64,000 nt of DNA. Origin: Musa acuminata AAA Group. Lineage: Eukaryota; Streptophyta; Magnoliopsida; Zingiberales; Musaceae. Numbering within the stretch: position 1 is the first letter of the stretch; every line of letters starts with the position of its first letter. Both the position numbers and the translations under genes were made by a program. Under the pieces are notes generated by a model, which did no database searches, was not told where the DNA came from, and was given only the letters and a program-made list of their open reading frames with translations. The stretch is taken from the NCBI RefSeq assembly GCF_036884655.1, contig NC_088345.1, positions 28,375,501 through 28,439,500 of the forward strand. Direction: 5' to 3'. Below are positions 44,326-55,388 of this stretch, one piece after another.

Positions 44326-45425
44326 TGTCAGGCCCCCCCCCGCCGAATTTGATTCTCATTTAGGAGGTGTGAACCTAATTCAAGATTAATAATATTTAAT
44401 TCAACAAACAATCCAGGATCCAATCACACATTTGAGGTCACTAAGAAAAACATTCAAGTCATTCACCTCTACAATCCATAATTCACAAAACCTGTGCAGT
44501 TTATAATCATACATCATGTGACTAGATGATTCTTAAAATCCAAAAGCAACTTAACTAAACCATAACTATATCATAAATCCATAAGCGCAGCAATTAATGC
44601 AATCACAAAACCAACATATACTACATGTTTATATCAGTACCCAGTTTAGACTTAACATTTCCAAAATCCTGACGTAAGAGGTACTTATCAAATATTTACA
44701 AGATACATCAATCTAGATTTGTCATTAATATTTCATTATACCCAAAAAGAACTTATACAACATCAACCTATCAAGTACAAAATATTTGCCCCAAAATCTT
44801 CTAGTCTTCCACTGCCTCAACCCAATTTACACATTTTAGTGAGCGATAAGCTATCCTGAAAAATTTATATAGCAACGGGGTGAGCATATAAAGCTCAGCA
44901 AATGACTAACATATCCATAGCAAAGAGGACAGTTTTCAAACAAATGAGGTATCAAAATACAAGGCAGAGATACAGGATGAAACAGTAGCATGTTTTGTTT
45001 GAATGCAGAATTTCAATATCATATCGTTCGAACCACGTTTTATTCATACAATCGAGGAAGGTAATTGGAGCATATCATTGGCATAAGGAGCATATCGATG
45101 ACATATGGTAGTTTTCAAGGTATAACAAAGACTTATAACATTTCATAAATATATCAAAGAACAAAACATGAATAGAAGCTCAAATGTCGCATTACGATGC
45201 AAACATATCAATCTTATCCAAAGCATGTACAGAAACACATAACCAAAGCTCTGGATATCATATCAAACATACAGAAGGTGTAGTGGGATCTCAGTCAGAA
45301 TGTGATTCATCCATTTCTGAATGACCACCTGAGAAAAGTCTCCCACGTCTGGGAGCTCCATCCCGCAGGCTCTAAGCACATACCCACATAGCGGGCAACA
45401 AGCGCATATCCCACATAGCCGAATT
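44326..45425 (-). repeat. Extra partial LTR of Gypsy L (about 1100 bp)
   Basis: Nearly identical to the first 1.1 kb of both full LTRs (37726 and 45426 onward). It ends in a rearranged cccacatagcgggcaa segment and then GCCGAATTT. The same GCCGAATTT occurs just inside the next LTR start, so the junction may use this short homology. Confidence 0.9.
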
Positions 45426-48284
45426 TGTCAGGCCCCCCCCCGCCGAATTTGATTCTCATTTAGAAGGTGTGAACCTAATTCAAGATTAATAATATTTAAT
45501 TCAACAAACAATCCAGGATCCAATCACACATTTGAGGTCACTAAGAAAAACATTCAAGTCATTCACCTCTACAATCCACAATTCACAAAACCTGTGCAGT
45601 TTATAATCATACATCATGTCACTAGATGATTCTTAAAATCCAAAAGCAACTTAACTAAACCATAACTATATCATAAATCCATAAGCGCAGCAATTAATGC
45701 AATCACAAAACCAACATATACTACATGTTTATATCAGTACCCAGTTTAGACTTAACATTTCCAAAATCCTGACGTAAGAGGTACTTATCAAATATTTACA
45801 AGATACATCAATCTAGATTTGTCATTGATATTTCATTATACCCAAAAAGAACTTATACAACATCAACCTATCAAGTACAAAATATTTGCCCCAAAATCTT
45901 CTAGTCTTCCACTGCCTCAACCCAATTTACACATTTTAGTGAGCGATAAGCTATCCTGAAAAATTTATATAGCAACGGGGTGAGCATATAAAGCTCAGCA
46001 AATGACTAACATATCCATAGCAAAGAGGACAGTTTTCAAACAAATGAGGTATCAAAATACAAGGCAGAGATACAGGATGAAACAGTAGCATGTTTTGTTT
46101 GAATGCAGAATTTCAATATCATATCGTTCGAAGCACGTTTTATTCATACAATCGAGGAAGGTAATTGGAGCATATCATTAGCATAAGGAGCATATCGATG
46201 ACATATGGTAGTTTTCAAGGTATAACAAAGACTTATAACATTTCATAAATATATCAAAGAACAAAACATGAATAGAAGCTCAAATGTCACATGACGATGC
46301 AAACATATCAATCTTATCCAAAGCATGTACAGAAACACATAACCAAAGCTCTGGATATCATATCAAACATACAGAAGGTGTAGTGGGATCTCAGTCAGAA
46401 TGTGATTCATCCATTTCTGAATGACCACCTGACAAAAGTCTCCCACGTCTGGGAGCTCCATCCACCCACGTCTGAGTGAAGTCAAAGGGGCCGGCAGAGC
46501 ATCGCAGGCTCTAAGCAATATCCCACAAAGCGGGACCCCACAAAGCGGGCAAATAGCGCATACCAGAATATCCCACAAAGCGGGACCCCACAAAGCGGGC
46601 AAATCAGCGCATACCTTTTACCATTTCTGGCAAAGGTCCAGACAATCCCACACACCAGAGTACAAGAGGGCAGTTTTAACAATAAGCAGCATATATCGGA
46701 AGCACACGCGGAACAACAAAGCGTACATGTGCCTTTACGAGTCAATCCGAAGTAAGCAATAATCTTTCACAAGTATATTCAGATTTGAAAGGAAGCAAAA
46801 GCAAGAGCATACAAGGATTTCAAGAAATCACATATAGCTCAATTGAAATAAGAAAGTTAGGTGAATACAATGGCCAACGAAATGAAACTGGAAGAGGCAC
46901 ATTTCAAAAGCAAATGCGGAACAATGGGATGCATGTGCCGAATTACGATGCAATCATGAACTTTAGATGATAGCTGCAGATATACAAATAAATAAAGGAC
47001 TAAAGTATACAGGAATTTAAGATAATAATGTAAAGCTTAACTGAAGTAAGAGTTTTTGCCAAAATCGATTTCCAAAGGAAAGTAACAAGGAAAACCGAAA
47101 TCGACCAAAGCTCGATTCTGGCAGAATTTGATAGGAACATTGTATGAACTATTTGGATAACCAATTATGCTCCAATTTATACAAAATAGGTGTCATTAGA
47201 AAGCTTTGTCAATCTAGTTTTATGCAAATCAAGTTTTACAAGATTTGGAATTTACAACCGGGAGTTACAGATAATTTTGTAGCAAAGGATCTGAAAATAT
47301 TAGCTCTATTTTACTGAATCCATAGGGTCGATGAAAGCAGGTGTTTCAGTTAGCAATTGTACTCCAAAAATTTCAAATCAGGTATATACAGAAAGAATTT
47401 TGAGTCAAGCTTCGAATAAAACATACTTTGTATGAATCTGAGTTCACAACAGAAAGTTATAAGTAGTTAAGCAACAAGAGGTCAGAAATTTCGGTCCCTA
47501 TTTTGTAGAATCTGTAGGGTTAATTTAAACAGAAGTCTTAGTAGGCATTTAAACTCCAAATCATTCGATCTTTATATCAAAATAAAGATTTTCTTGTCTA
47601 CTTTCAAATGGAACAGGTTTTGTCTAAATCAGAGTTTATTACAAAATGTTATGACCGAAACATTGCATAGAGGTCAGATCACCGAAAAATTATAGATTCA
47701 TAACTTTATATCAAAACGAAAGAAGGTCTGGTTCCCAGTTGAAATCTTTCAAATTTTATAGAATAAAAATGAAAACAGAGATTAAGGTTACTGTGGGATT
47801 GGGTTAGAACACTTGCCTTCAAATTATTTGAATCCCAAATGTGAGAAAATTGATGAAAAACCTCAAGCTCTTCTTCTTCTTCTTCTTCTTCTTCTTCTTC
47901 TTCTTCTCTCAAACTCACGTTGGCTGCAACTCTTCAGGTTTGTTTTCTTTAACCTTTCATCTAATTATTTAGGTTTTGGCTAATATAAAAGTTGCAAGGT
48001 GTCATGCATGCATGAAAGGGGCTAGGTGTCATCTTTAGAGCAAAGATAAGTGGCACAACCTTATGTTAGTTAGTGACACATGTCCACTATATTATTTTTT
48101 ATTTTTATTTTTTCTAACTTAAATCTGAATCTTTCATAAATTATATCAAACTTCTAATATTTACTCTTAGGTCCTTAGCCATAAACCTTTAATATAATAT
48201 CATTTAATATAAAATAATTATTAAATAATCCTTATTTTTATAAACAAACCTTTTACTAAATTTTTAAAAATGGGGGATGTTACA
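45426..48284 (-). repeat. Full 5' LTR of Gypsy L (2859 bp)
   Basis: Starts TGTCAGGCCCC and ends GATGTTACA, followed by the duplicated tggag. Compared with 37726-40573 it has one more cccacaaagcgggac repeat (46520s), a shorter CTT run and scattered substitutions. Confidence 0.92.
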
Positions 48285-48289
48285 TGGAG

Positions 48290-48698
48290 CACCAATGTAA
48301 ACAAGGGCAACTTCTGATGATTGAGCCAATTAGAGAGGAACCGAATGTGGAACAAGAGTTGGACTTCAATTATGAAGGTGTGGAACCTGATGAAGATATT
48401 GAAGCCATCACACATACAGTGCATGCATTGGCTGACTATGCTAACCCACAAACTATGAAAATATGAGGAACTTTGAAGCATCAGCCTATCACTATTTTGA
48501 TTGATATAGGTAGTACTAATAATTTTATGGACAGGAAAGTTGCAGCCCAACTAGCCCACTATATTGAAGGCTATGACATATTCGAAGTAAAGATCATTGA
48601 TGGACGGATTTCAACTTGTGATAGCAAAGGCCAGGAGTTTTTTGCAATGATTACTACACTGAAAGACCGACTTATTGCTTACACTGTTAAAGAGTAGA
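48290..48698 (+). pseudogene. Gypsy element I: zinc-knuckle end of Gag and protease remnant
   Basis: Resumes gag in frame after L: HQCKQGQLLMIEP, then an acidic stretch (EPDEDIEAITHTVHALADYAN). After a TGA (near 48463) comes a retropepsin-like segment QPITILIDIGSTNNFM (48473-48697), with DIG in place of the usual DTG. It ends in a stop and is followed by only about 130 bases before the 3' LTR. Confidence 0.82.
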
Positions 48699-48814
48699 GA
48701 CCATACTTACTTGATCAACGGGTTATGATGTGTTGCAGATAGCCTATGACTGAAGTGCTGAAAGAGAAGCTCCCAGAGATTGATGCTGCTCAGCCTTGAG
48801 GACAAGGTTGATTC

Positions 48815-48828
48815 GAAGAGGAAGGAAT
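48815..48828 (+). other. Polypurine tract of Gypsy element I
   Basis: GAAGAGGAAGGAAT directly precedes TGTTAGGACCC at 48829. Confidence 0.7.
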
Positions 48829-49030
48829 TGTTAGGACCCTTTTTCTAAGCTTTTGAATAATGTTTATCGAGTCTGTTTAGTTCAATTGTCTATTGAGTCA
48901 GTTTGGTTCAATTAGAGTCAAGAAGAGGTTTATTTAATATTTATTTATTATTAGAGTTCAAGTCTTGATGGACTCTGGGTGAAACTCTATAAATAGTGAT
49001 GTAACCCTTTCTTGAATCAATTAATCATTG
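48829..49030 (+). repeat. 3' LTR of Gypsy element I, incomplete
   Basis: Matches 27731-27910 base for base with few changes, including TATAAATA at the same offset (48988-48995, 159 bases in). It diverges soon after GATGTAAC. The terminal GATAAGAC...GTCTTATCA segment is missing, so the end is lost; the right boundary is approximate. Confidence 0.7.
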
Positions 49031-49331
49031 AAATGTTATTCCACTTTGTGGCCTTTGCTTGCCTCTCCTAATCTCCTCCCCCTCTCCACCTTAGAGCAAG
49101 CCTTGAGTTTTGAGGAGCATCGTCGTAGCCCTACTATTGGATCACCACTAGAGAGGAGGACGCTTGACCTCCTTCACCCTCTTCTAAAGATCTGCAAGGA
49201 AATAGAGATATACGATCTCCCTAGGTAACTCAACCTACTCTATATGCAGTTTAAAGTTTCACGGATTTTGCACACCAAACTTTGCACGACGACGAACATC
49301 TCTTTGTTATGTCGCCCACAAGATTTTTCCA
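49031..49331 (+). repeat. Probable tail of the 5' LTR of Angela-like element H
   Basis: About 300 bases directly before an Angela-type primer site, with GAGCATCGTCGTAGCCCTACT, CTGCAAGGAAATAGAGATA and CTCCCTAGGTAACTC stretches. It ends TTTTTCCA at 49331. It is not present in the 3' LTR copy, which is cut at about 54103, so the assignment rests on position. Confidence 0.5.
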
Positions 49332-49335
49332 ATAG

Positions 49336-49351
49336 TGGTATCAGCGCCAGG
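49336..49351 (+). other. Primer-binding site of element H
   Basis: TGGTATCAGCGCCAGG. The first eight bases match the initiator-Met site; the rest differ from the SIRE copies, as in Angela-like elements with TGGTATCAGAGCC. Confidence 0.65.
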
Positions 49352-51178
49352 TTGTTCATGCGAATGATTGGTTTTGAACTGCATGTGTTATGTTTAGGAA
49401 GAATTTTGACGTCAAAATCATTGACGCAAAAACAAGGAAGGGCAGCAATAGTTTCTGCCCTCGATCTACGTGCCTATAGCCACTTGTAGCGGCAGCCGCT
49501 ACCATGCAGCACAACGTCGGCGCATGCGCAAACGCTGTGCCTATGGCCGGCTGTTGTAGGCATGCGGTCTGCGGGGCTGCCAACCCGCGGGGCAAAGGCG
49601 CCTGCGGCCGCTTCTCCCACGGGGTGAGATGCCGTAGGGCAGCGGCGCTTGCCGCCGCTACTCCCGCGGGCGAGACCCCCCCGTAGGGGTGACCGCCTGG
49701 TGGGGCAGCACTGCCTGCGGGCGCTGCCCTGCGGGCAGAACCGCCCGCAGAGGTGGCGGTGCTAGTTGGGGCTCCCACCTACATGGGCAGCGCCACCAGA
49801 GGGCGTGCCGCCCGTAGGCGAGGGCAGCGCCCCGCCCTCCGCCACACAACCTACCGCCGATAAGGTGGCGGCGACGATGGCACCAGCAATAAGGGAAAAG
49901 GAGAAAGGGGCTTACAGTTTTGGGCAAAAAGATAGTTTTGCCCCTGTGAATTTGAGAAATTTCAGTTTCTATCTTTTGTCCAAATTATGAAAATACCCCT
50001 AGAAATTCAAAAGTTCCCTACATGTCCTTGATTTCAGAAAATATCAATTAATTAAAAGGTTTAGTTGATTATTATTTTTATTATTATCTAGTAGTCCTGC
50101 ATGATAATAATTTATACATGTGATGTATGATGTGTGGACGGATGATGATGGACCGTGTAATGTGTGTACTTATGATTATTATTATTGGGGTCTGCGAGCC
50201 TTTATTATATTTTTCATTTATTATTGGGTCTGCGTGCCTATGATTATTATAATCATATGAGAAGGCGTAGCGGGAGCGTGGATGCGATAACGAGACCTAC
50301 AAGACGGACGATTGTGATGCATGGAGATACATCGAGATGTCGACGAAACCGACGAAGATGAGATGGACGATCACAAGGCATGAAGATGCACCGTTGCACA
50401 CATAGATCTTGATGTGAGTGATCAGGCCTACAGGCTCGGGTCTGATCACATTAGGTTGTGGTTCATGATCATCTGGTGTAATTTCTTATATACATACTAG
50501 ATATGTATATATATTTGCATGCGATGTAGATATATATTAAATTTGTATATTTGTGACATGTCATATTATGAGACCAAATCATACAAACCTCTCTTTTTAT
50601 AATATTAAGTCGATAAACATGAGGCAATTAGATTGACCCACGTGGCCTTCCATCATTATAGGTAGGAACCAATTCCCGGTGTAGGTTAGTTGGTCGAGTC
50701 CCTCGAGGCTCACCTATATCATGACTCATTATCTTGCTTACGACATAGAGATGTCATCGGTGACCTAAGAATATGGTGTGCTTGGTCGAGTCCCTCGAGG
50801 GTATATTATCAAATCAGACTTATCTTGTAACGAAGGTGTTGACTTAACCGAACATCATGGTTGGTCAAGTCTCTCGAGACCATAGTAATTCGGAGGCCGA
50901 ACAGGATGGGAATCACAAGGAGTTGTGATCGACAAGAGTTGCCTACCTTTTGGGCATAGTGTGATTGGTCGAGTCCTAGAAGGTTACACTAAGACACTGA
51001 TTGGATCCTAATCCCCACTAGAAGTTTGCCGGAGACTTCCGTTTCACGTGCTGAGGGTGTCACATGACTGACTAGTAAAATAGTGGGAGCATATTAAGAT
51101 AGAAGCCCATATCTTGATTGTTTATTTCTTACAAAATCTGCATGTTTTTTATTTTTGCTACATCTTTATTTTTAGAAA
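49352..51178 (+). other. Long leader of element H
   Basis: GC-rich part at about 49440-49880 (gcgggcgctgcc and similar), then AT-rich sequence with ATTATTATT runs. Finally there are four copies of TTGGTCGAGTCCCTCGAGG or variants at 50690, 50782, 50861 and 50964. No credible gene is seen; short ORFs on both strands are compositional. Confidence 0.6.
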
Positions 51179-52290
51179 ATGTCGCATTCAAATCCCTTAC
51201 TTGGCATGCTTGATGTCAACTGCCTCATTGGTCCAAATTATATGGATTGACTTTGCAAATTGAGAATTGTTCTTATAACAGAGAAAATCACGTACGTCCT
51301 TGATACAGTGATGCCTATGCCCGAGGAAGGGGCTAGCGAGGATGAGATCGCTCGCTACGTGAAGTACATTGATGACTCCACTCTTGCTCAGTGCTATATG
51401 ATGGGCTCTATGACTCCTGAGTTACAGAGACAACATGAAAAGTTGGATGTCAAATCTATTCTCCTATATGTCCGAAAATTGTTTGAGGAACAGGGAAGGA
51501 CTTAGCGATATGAGATATCCAAGAGCCTCTTTTGCGCTAGGATGACTAAGGGGACACTGGTTAAGAACCATGTCTTAAAGATGATTGAGTGGATAGAGAA
51601 ACTCACAAGTCTAGAAATGGTCCTAGAGGATAACTTATGTGTGAACATTGTGCTTCAGTCCCTACCAAATTCCTTTTCATAGTTCATAATTAATTTTAAT
51701 ATGAACAAGCTTGAGATGACTCTCCCAGAGCTCCTCAATATGTTGAGGGAGGCAAAGAGTACTATCAAGAAAGAGAAGCCAGTTCTCTACACTAGTGAAA
51801 CCAGAAAGAAAAGGAAAGTAGAAAAGTCCCTTAAGAAGGGAAAGGGCAAGAGCAGACCAGGTAAAGCAAAATTTGCTAAGAATGACCCAGCAAAGGACAT
51901 TGGCCAGTGCTTCCACTATGGCAAAGATGGGTACTGAAAGAGGAACTGCAAACAATACCTTGTAGAGAGGGCGAAACAGAAGCTTGGAGAAGCTTCAGGT
52001 ACATTCATGATTAATCTCCAGTTATCAGATTTTTGTGTAGTGCATTAGTATTGGATACTAGTATTGCTTATCACATTTGCAATTTGTTGTACATTCTGAC
52101 AAAGCCGAGGATTAGCGAGATGAATATTGCATAAAGGTTTATTTATGCTAGATACTACTCCACATATCATGAATGTAAGTATGTCTAAGAGGTAACAAGA
52201 TGAGGTGAACAGTGCATACATATGGCATTGTAGGCTAGGTCACATCCATGAGGGAATGATTCAAAAGTTGCTAAATGATGGATCCAGGCT
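51179..52290 (+). pseudogene. Angela-like Copia Gag, protease and pre-integrase remnants of element H
   Basis: Starts MSHSNPLLGMLDVNCLIGPNY, with TGA for Trp soon after. The gag body follows: KITYVLDTVMPMPEEGASEDE; QCYMMGSMTPELQRQHE; TAG at 51503-51505; MIEWIEKLTSLEMVLEDNLCV; then a basic stretch before the knuckle [14 protein letters not shown], in which one Cys and one Trp-type position are lost. Further on are a protease-like LVLDTSIAYHICN (normally DTG) near 52050 and IWHCRLGHIHEGMIQKL near 52225. All pieces up to about 52010 share one frame interrupted by stops. Confidence 0.82.
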
Positions 52291-52292
52291 TG

Positions 52293-52817
52293 GAGCACTA
52301 GAAAGCAGTAAAGTGTATCCTTAAGTACTTGAGAAGGACTAAGGATCTTTTACTAGTATATGGAGGTAATAGCCTCAAGGTTAAAAGCTACACAAACTCG
52401 AGTTTTCAGTCTGATGTCGATGATAGCAAGTCGAATTCGAGATATGTGTACACCTTGAATGGAGGAGCAGTGTGCTAGAAGAGTTCCAAGCAAGATACTA
52501 TTGCTGACTCGACCATAGAGGCAGAGTACATTGCTGCATCAGATGCAGCAAAGGAGGGGGTTTGGGCGAAGAAGTTCATCACAGATTTGGGAGTCCTATC
52601 AGAGAGCGAGGAGCAAATTTCCTTATATTGCGACAACAATGGGGTGATTTCTCAAGCGAAGGAACCCAAGTCTCATCAGAAATCTAAACATATTATGAGG
52701 AGGTTCCACCTTATCAAAGAGATCGTAACCCGAGGAGATGTAGCAGTGGAAAGAGTTTCATCCGAAGATAACATTGCAGATCCACTAACAAAGCCATTAT
52801 CTCATATTGTCTTTTAG
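52293..52817 (+). pseudogene. Angela-like Copia RNase H of element H
   Basis: Reads AVKCILKYLRRTKDLLLVYGG, NSSFQSDVDDSKSNSRYVYTLNGGAVCWKSSKQ, STIEAEYIAASDAAKEGVW, then SLYCDNNGVISQAKEPKSHQKSKHI and a C-terminal ADPLTKPL. The phrase YCDNNG..QAKEP..HQKSKHI is characteristic of Angela-lineage RNase H. A TAG replaces Trp at 52299. Integrase and RT are deleted between about 52285 and 52293, so RNase H is joined directly to pre-integrase sequence. Confidence 0.87.
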
Positions 52818-52879
52818 CGTCATAGGGGTCTGATGGGGATCAAACACATAGGTGATTGGCTTTAGGTCAAGTGGGAGAT

Positions 52880-54103
52880 TGTTAGTCATAGGTGCCCAAC
52901 AAGCTAATCACATGAGTGATGGCACGTGTGACTTAACACGAAATCTTTTTGCTTATTATATTTTGGTATTTATCACTTTATATTGATTATTGCATATATG
53001 CATATATATTTGTGATGTCTTTGAATCCGTGCAATGGAAATCGGATTGTGATGAGAACACAATAATGAAATCGATTCACCTTTAAACACAGATCCTGAAT
53101 AATCCCGATCATAGGTTATTCGAGAGGGATATCGTGATAACCAGACAGACTATTGTGCTATATACCCATCCATATGATAGATGCAGCTGGCCTCATAGCT
53201 GCTCGTGTGGGGACACTATAGATACAGTACAGGTGCTCATTGGAGAATGAGTTCATTAATTGATCCGCTTTTGGAATGCTCGATGATTGATGATGCCTTA
53301 TTGTTAGACAATGATTCCATAGTCCTAGTGGTGTATTTGGTCCTTAGACTTGAGATACCAAGGATGTTCTATATGAGTGCTCCACTCTTTAATACCAGAG
53401 TTATAGGTTTGGATGTCCCAGATCTAGTACAGTTGGTCATTGGGAGGGGTAGTCGGCCTTACGAGGGCTATTGAGTGTCGATAGAGGTTCATCCACTCTT
53501 GGCATTTTAAGAGAAATATCCCATGTGTTCTTACTTAGACAAATCCCTAGCCAAGGTCACTCGGGTTGAGAGAAAAAGAGTTCTCCGGGAGAATCCGATT
53601 AGAGCGAGACTTGAGTAGAAACCGTATGGGTCTGACAGCACCATGCTCGATATACGATATCTGGGATATTAGATAGATGAGGGACTATAGGTACATGGTA
53701 ACTGAGGACAGATAGGTCCAATGGATTAGCTACCCCTATATCGTCTAGAGACTATGACATAGTGGTCTAGTACACCCGTAGTCGATGAGTCGAGTGAATT
53801 ATTATAGAGATAATAATTCACTAAGTTAGAATGAGTTCTGATAGGTATGACTCATGGCCAGCTCAATATTGGGCCTAGAGGGTCACACACATATGGTAGG
53901 CATTGCGATGAGTAAAGGTTCGGATATGAGATATCTGCCGGAGCCCCTATCTTATTGGATATCCAATAAGCCCCTGAATTATTGGATCCCATGGATGAGA
54001 TCCAATAAGAGCCCATGAGAGATTATTGGATAGAGATCCACTAATCTAAAAGACTTGGGTAATTGGATGCAGATCCAATACCTACTAGGGGAGGGTTTAT
54101 TAG
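52880..54103 (+). repeat. 3' LTR of element H, truncated
   Basis: TGTTAGTCATAGGTGCCCAAC follows AAGTGGGAGAT (PPT, 52869-52879). It parallels 26920-27730 and then continues with a TGGATATCCAATAAG/GATCCAATAAG-rich part not seen in the 5' LTR. The right end, about 54103, meets a minus-strand SIRE LTR. Confidence 0.78.
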
Positions 54104-55388
54104 GTTATGCCAATACTAGGTGGTACCACTGCCTGTCAATTCTGACATTGGGCAGTACCATCGCCTAGTCTGACAGTACTATCGTCTAACATACTGACAT
54201 TAGGCGATACCACCGCTTAGCCTTGTGGTACCATCATCTGACACAGTCTTAAAGAGTGTCTGGTTGGTACCACCGCCTAGTTTAGGTAATATCACCGTCA
54301 GACCTTGCTATAGGACAATGAATGGGCCAAACCACAAAAGCCCAATTCAGCCCTGATTTAGGCCCAATTAGCCCCTAATTGAATTGGCATTGTTTCTCCC
54401 CAATATCGACTCAATTAGACCTAAACTAACTTGATCTAGATAAATTATTACAAAGCACGAATTATATGTTGTCCGGCATGTCATTGGTTCTTCCGGCACT
54501 TCATCCGATCCTTTGGCGCAATGTCCGATCCTTCGGCTCGATGCCTGAACTCATGGCACAAAGTCCTACTGGCACGTCGACCGATCCTCCAGCCCGACGG
54601 CAAATTTCCTGAAATGTTCAACTCTGGCCCAATGTCTAATTCCTCCTACTTCAATCAATTTACCTTTTCTGATCGAAATTAGTCCGACATCACTCAAAAC
54701 ACTGATTAGATCATTAACTCATCAATTGATCTCATCATTAAAATGAGATTCAACAATCTCCCCCTTTTTTATGTTGACAACCAATTAATGATGGAGTTTA
54801 AACTAAACTCCCCCTATCAAGATACCATAATTTTAATAATGAATTATATGCAATACATCATATCATTACTTACATCATAAGTTCAAGTATTGCATCTAAA
54901 CCATCATACATAATAAAATTTCATTATACCATGCATGATCACCATCATACCTTCTCTCCCCCTTTGTCATCAACAAAAAGGAGAAGTGCCAGTAGTAATT
55001 TTTTGAGATATAATTCAAATCATTGCATTATAAACATAATTTTTAATTTTTGAAACATCATTGCATATAGCATCATGCATGCTAGCAAGTTTTTACGATA
55101 TGGAAGTTAACGAAAAATTTACACCTTTTGAGATATGCAAGATAACCATTTTTGCTTCTTCTTGAGATGGGTAAGCTAGCACTTTTTGCCTCTTGAGATA
55201 TGTAAATTTAAAGATAGACAAGATAGCACTTTTGCTTCAGATTGCAAGCTAATAATTTTTCTTCCTTTTGTAATGTGCAAATTAGCAATCTTTCTCCCCC
55301 TTTGTCATTGTCCAAAGGAAGGCAATAATATAATATTATAAATATTTTTACTTTACATCAATTTTTAAATATGACATAAGGTATACTC
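54104..55388 (-). mobile_element. SIRE-type element J: truncated 3' LTR (to 54755) and 3' tail
   Basis: ggtaccaccgcc blocks (54118-54300), a middle part like LTR E, and the end GAGATTCAACA at 54755 followed by the PPT (54756-54770, AAAAAAGGGGGAGAT on the minus strand). The tail has internal purine tracts at 54954-54970 and 55293-55308 and no gene. The left end (near 54104) and right end (near 55388) are not clean LTR edges, so both look like deletion junctions. Confidence 0.72.

Larger units (their letters stand above)
37726..48284 (-). mobile_element. Tekay/Del-like Gypsy element L with an extra partial LTR
   Basis: The 10.6 kb element is flanked by tggag. On the minus strand the order is full 5' LTR (45426-48284), a partial second LTR (44326-45425), PBS (44311-44322), decayed gag/protease/RT/RNase H/integrase (40600-44310), PPT (40574-40586) and 3' LTR (37726-40573). 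The domain order RT, RNase H, integrase is that of Gypsy. The two full LTRs are nearly identical by eye, so the insertion is comparatively recent even though the coding part is wrecked; it was probably mobilised in trans. Confidence 0.9.
27731..49030 (+). mobile_element. Gypsy element I, non-autonomous, carrying two nested insertions
   Basis: Left LTR 27731-28058, PBS array to 28313, leader to 30086, gag in three pieces (30087-30336, 37238-37725, 48290 onward), protease remnant (to about 48697), PPT (48815-48828), and right LTR from 48829. M (30337-37232) and L (37726-48284) each interrupt it with clean 5-bp duplications. With both removed, gag reads on in one frame, except for one stop at the codon after 37541. 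Between the protease and the 3' LTR only about 130 bases remain, so RT, RNase H and integrase are absent. The right end near 49030 is approximate. Confidence 0.82.
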
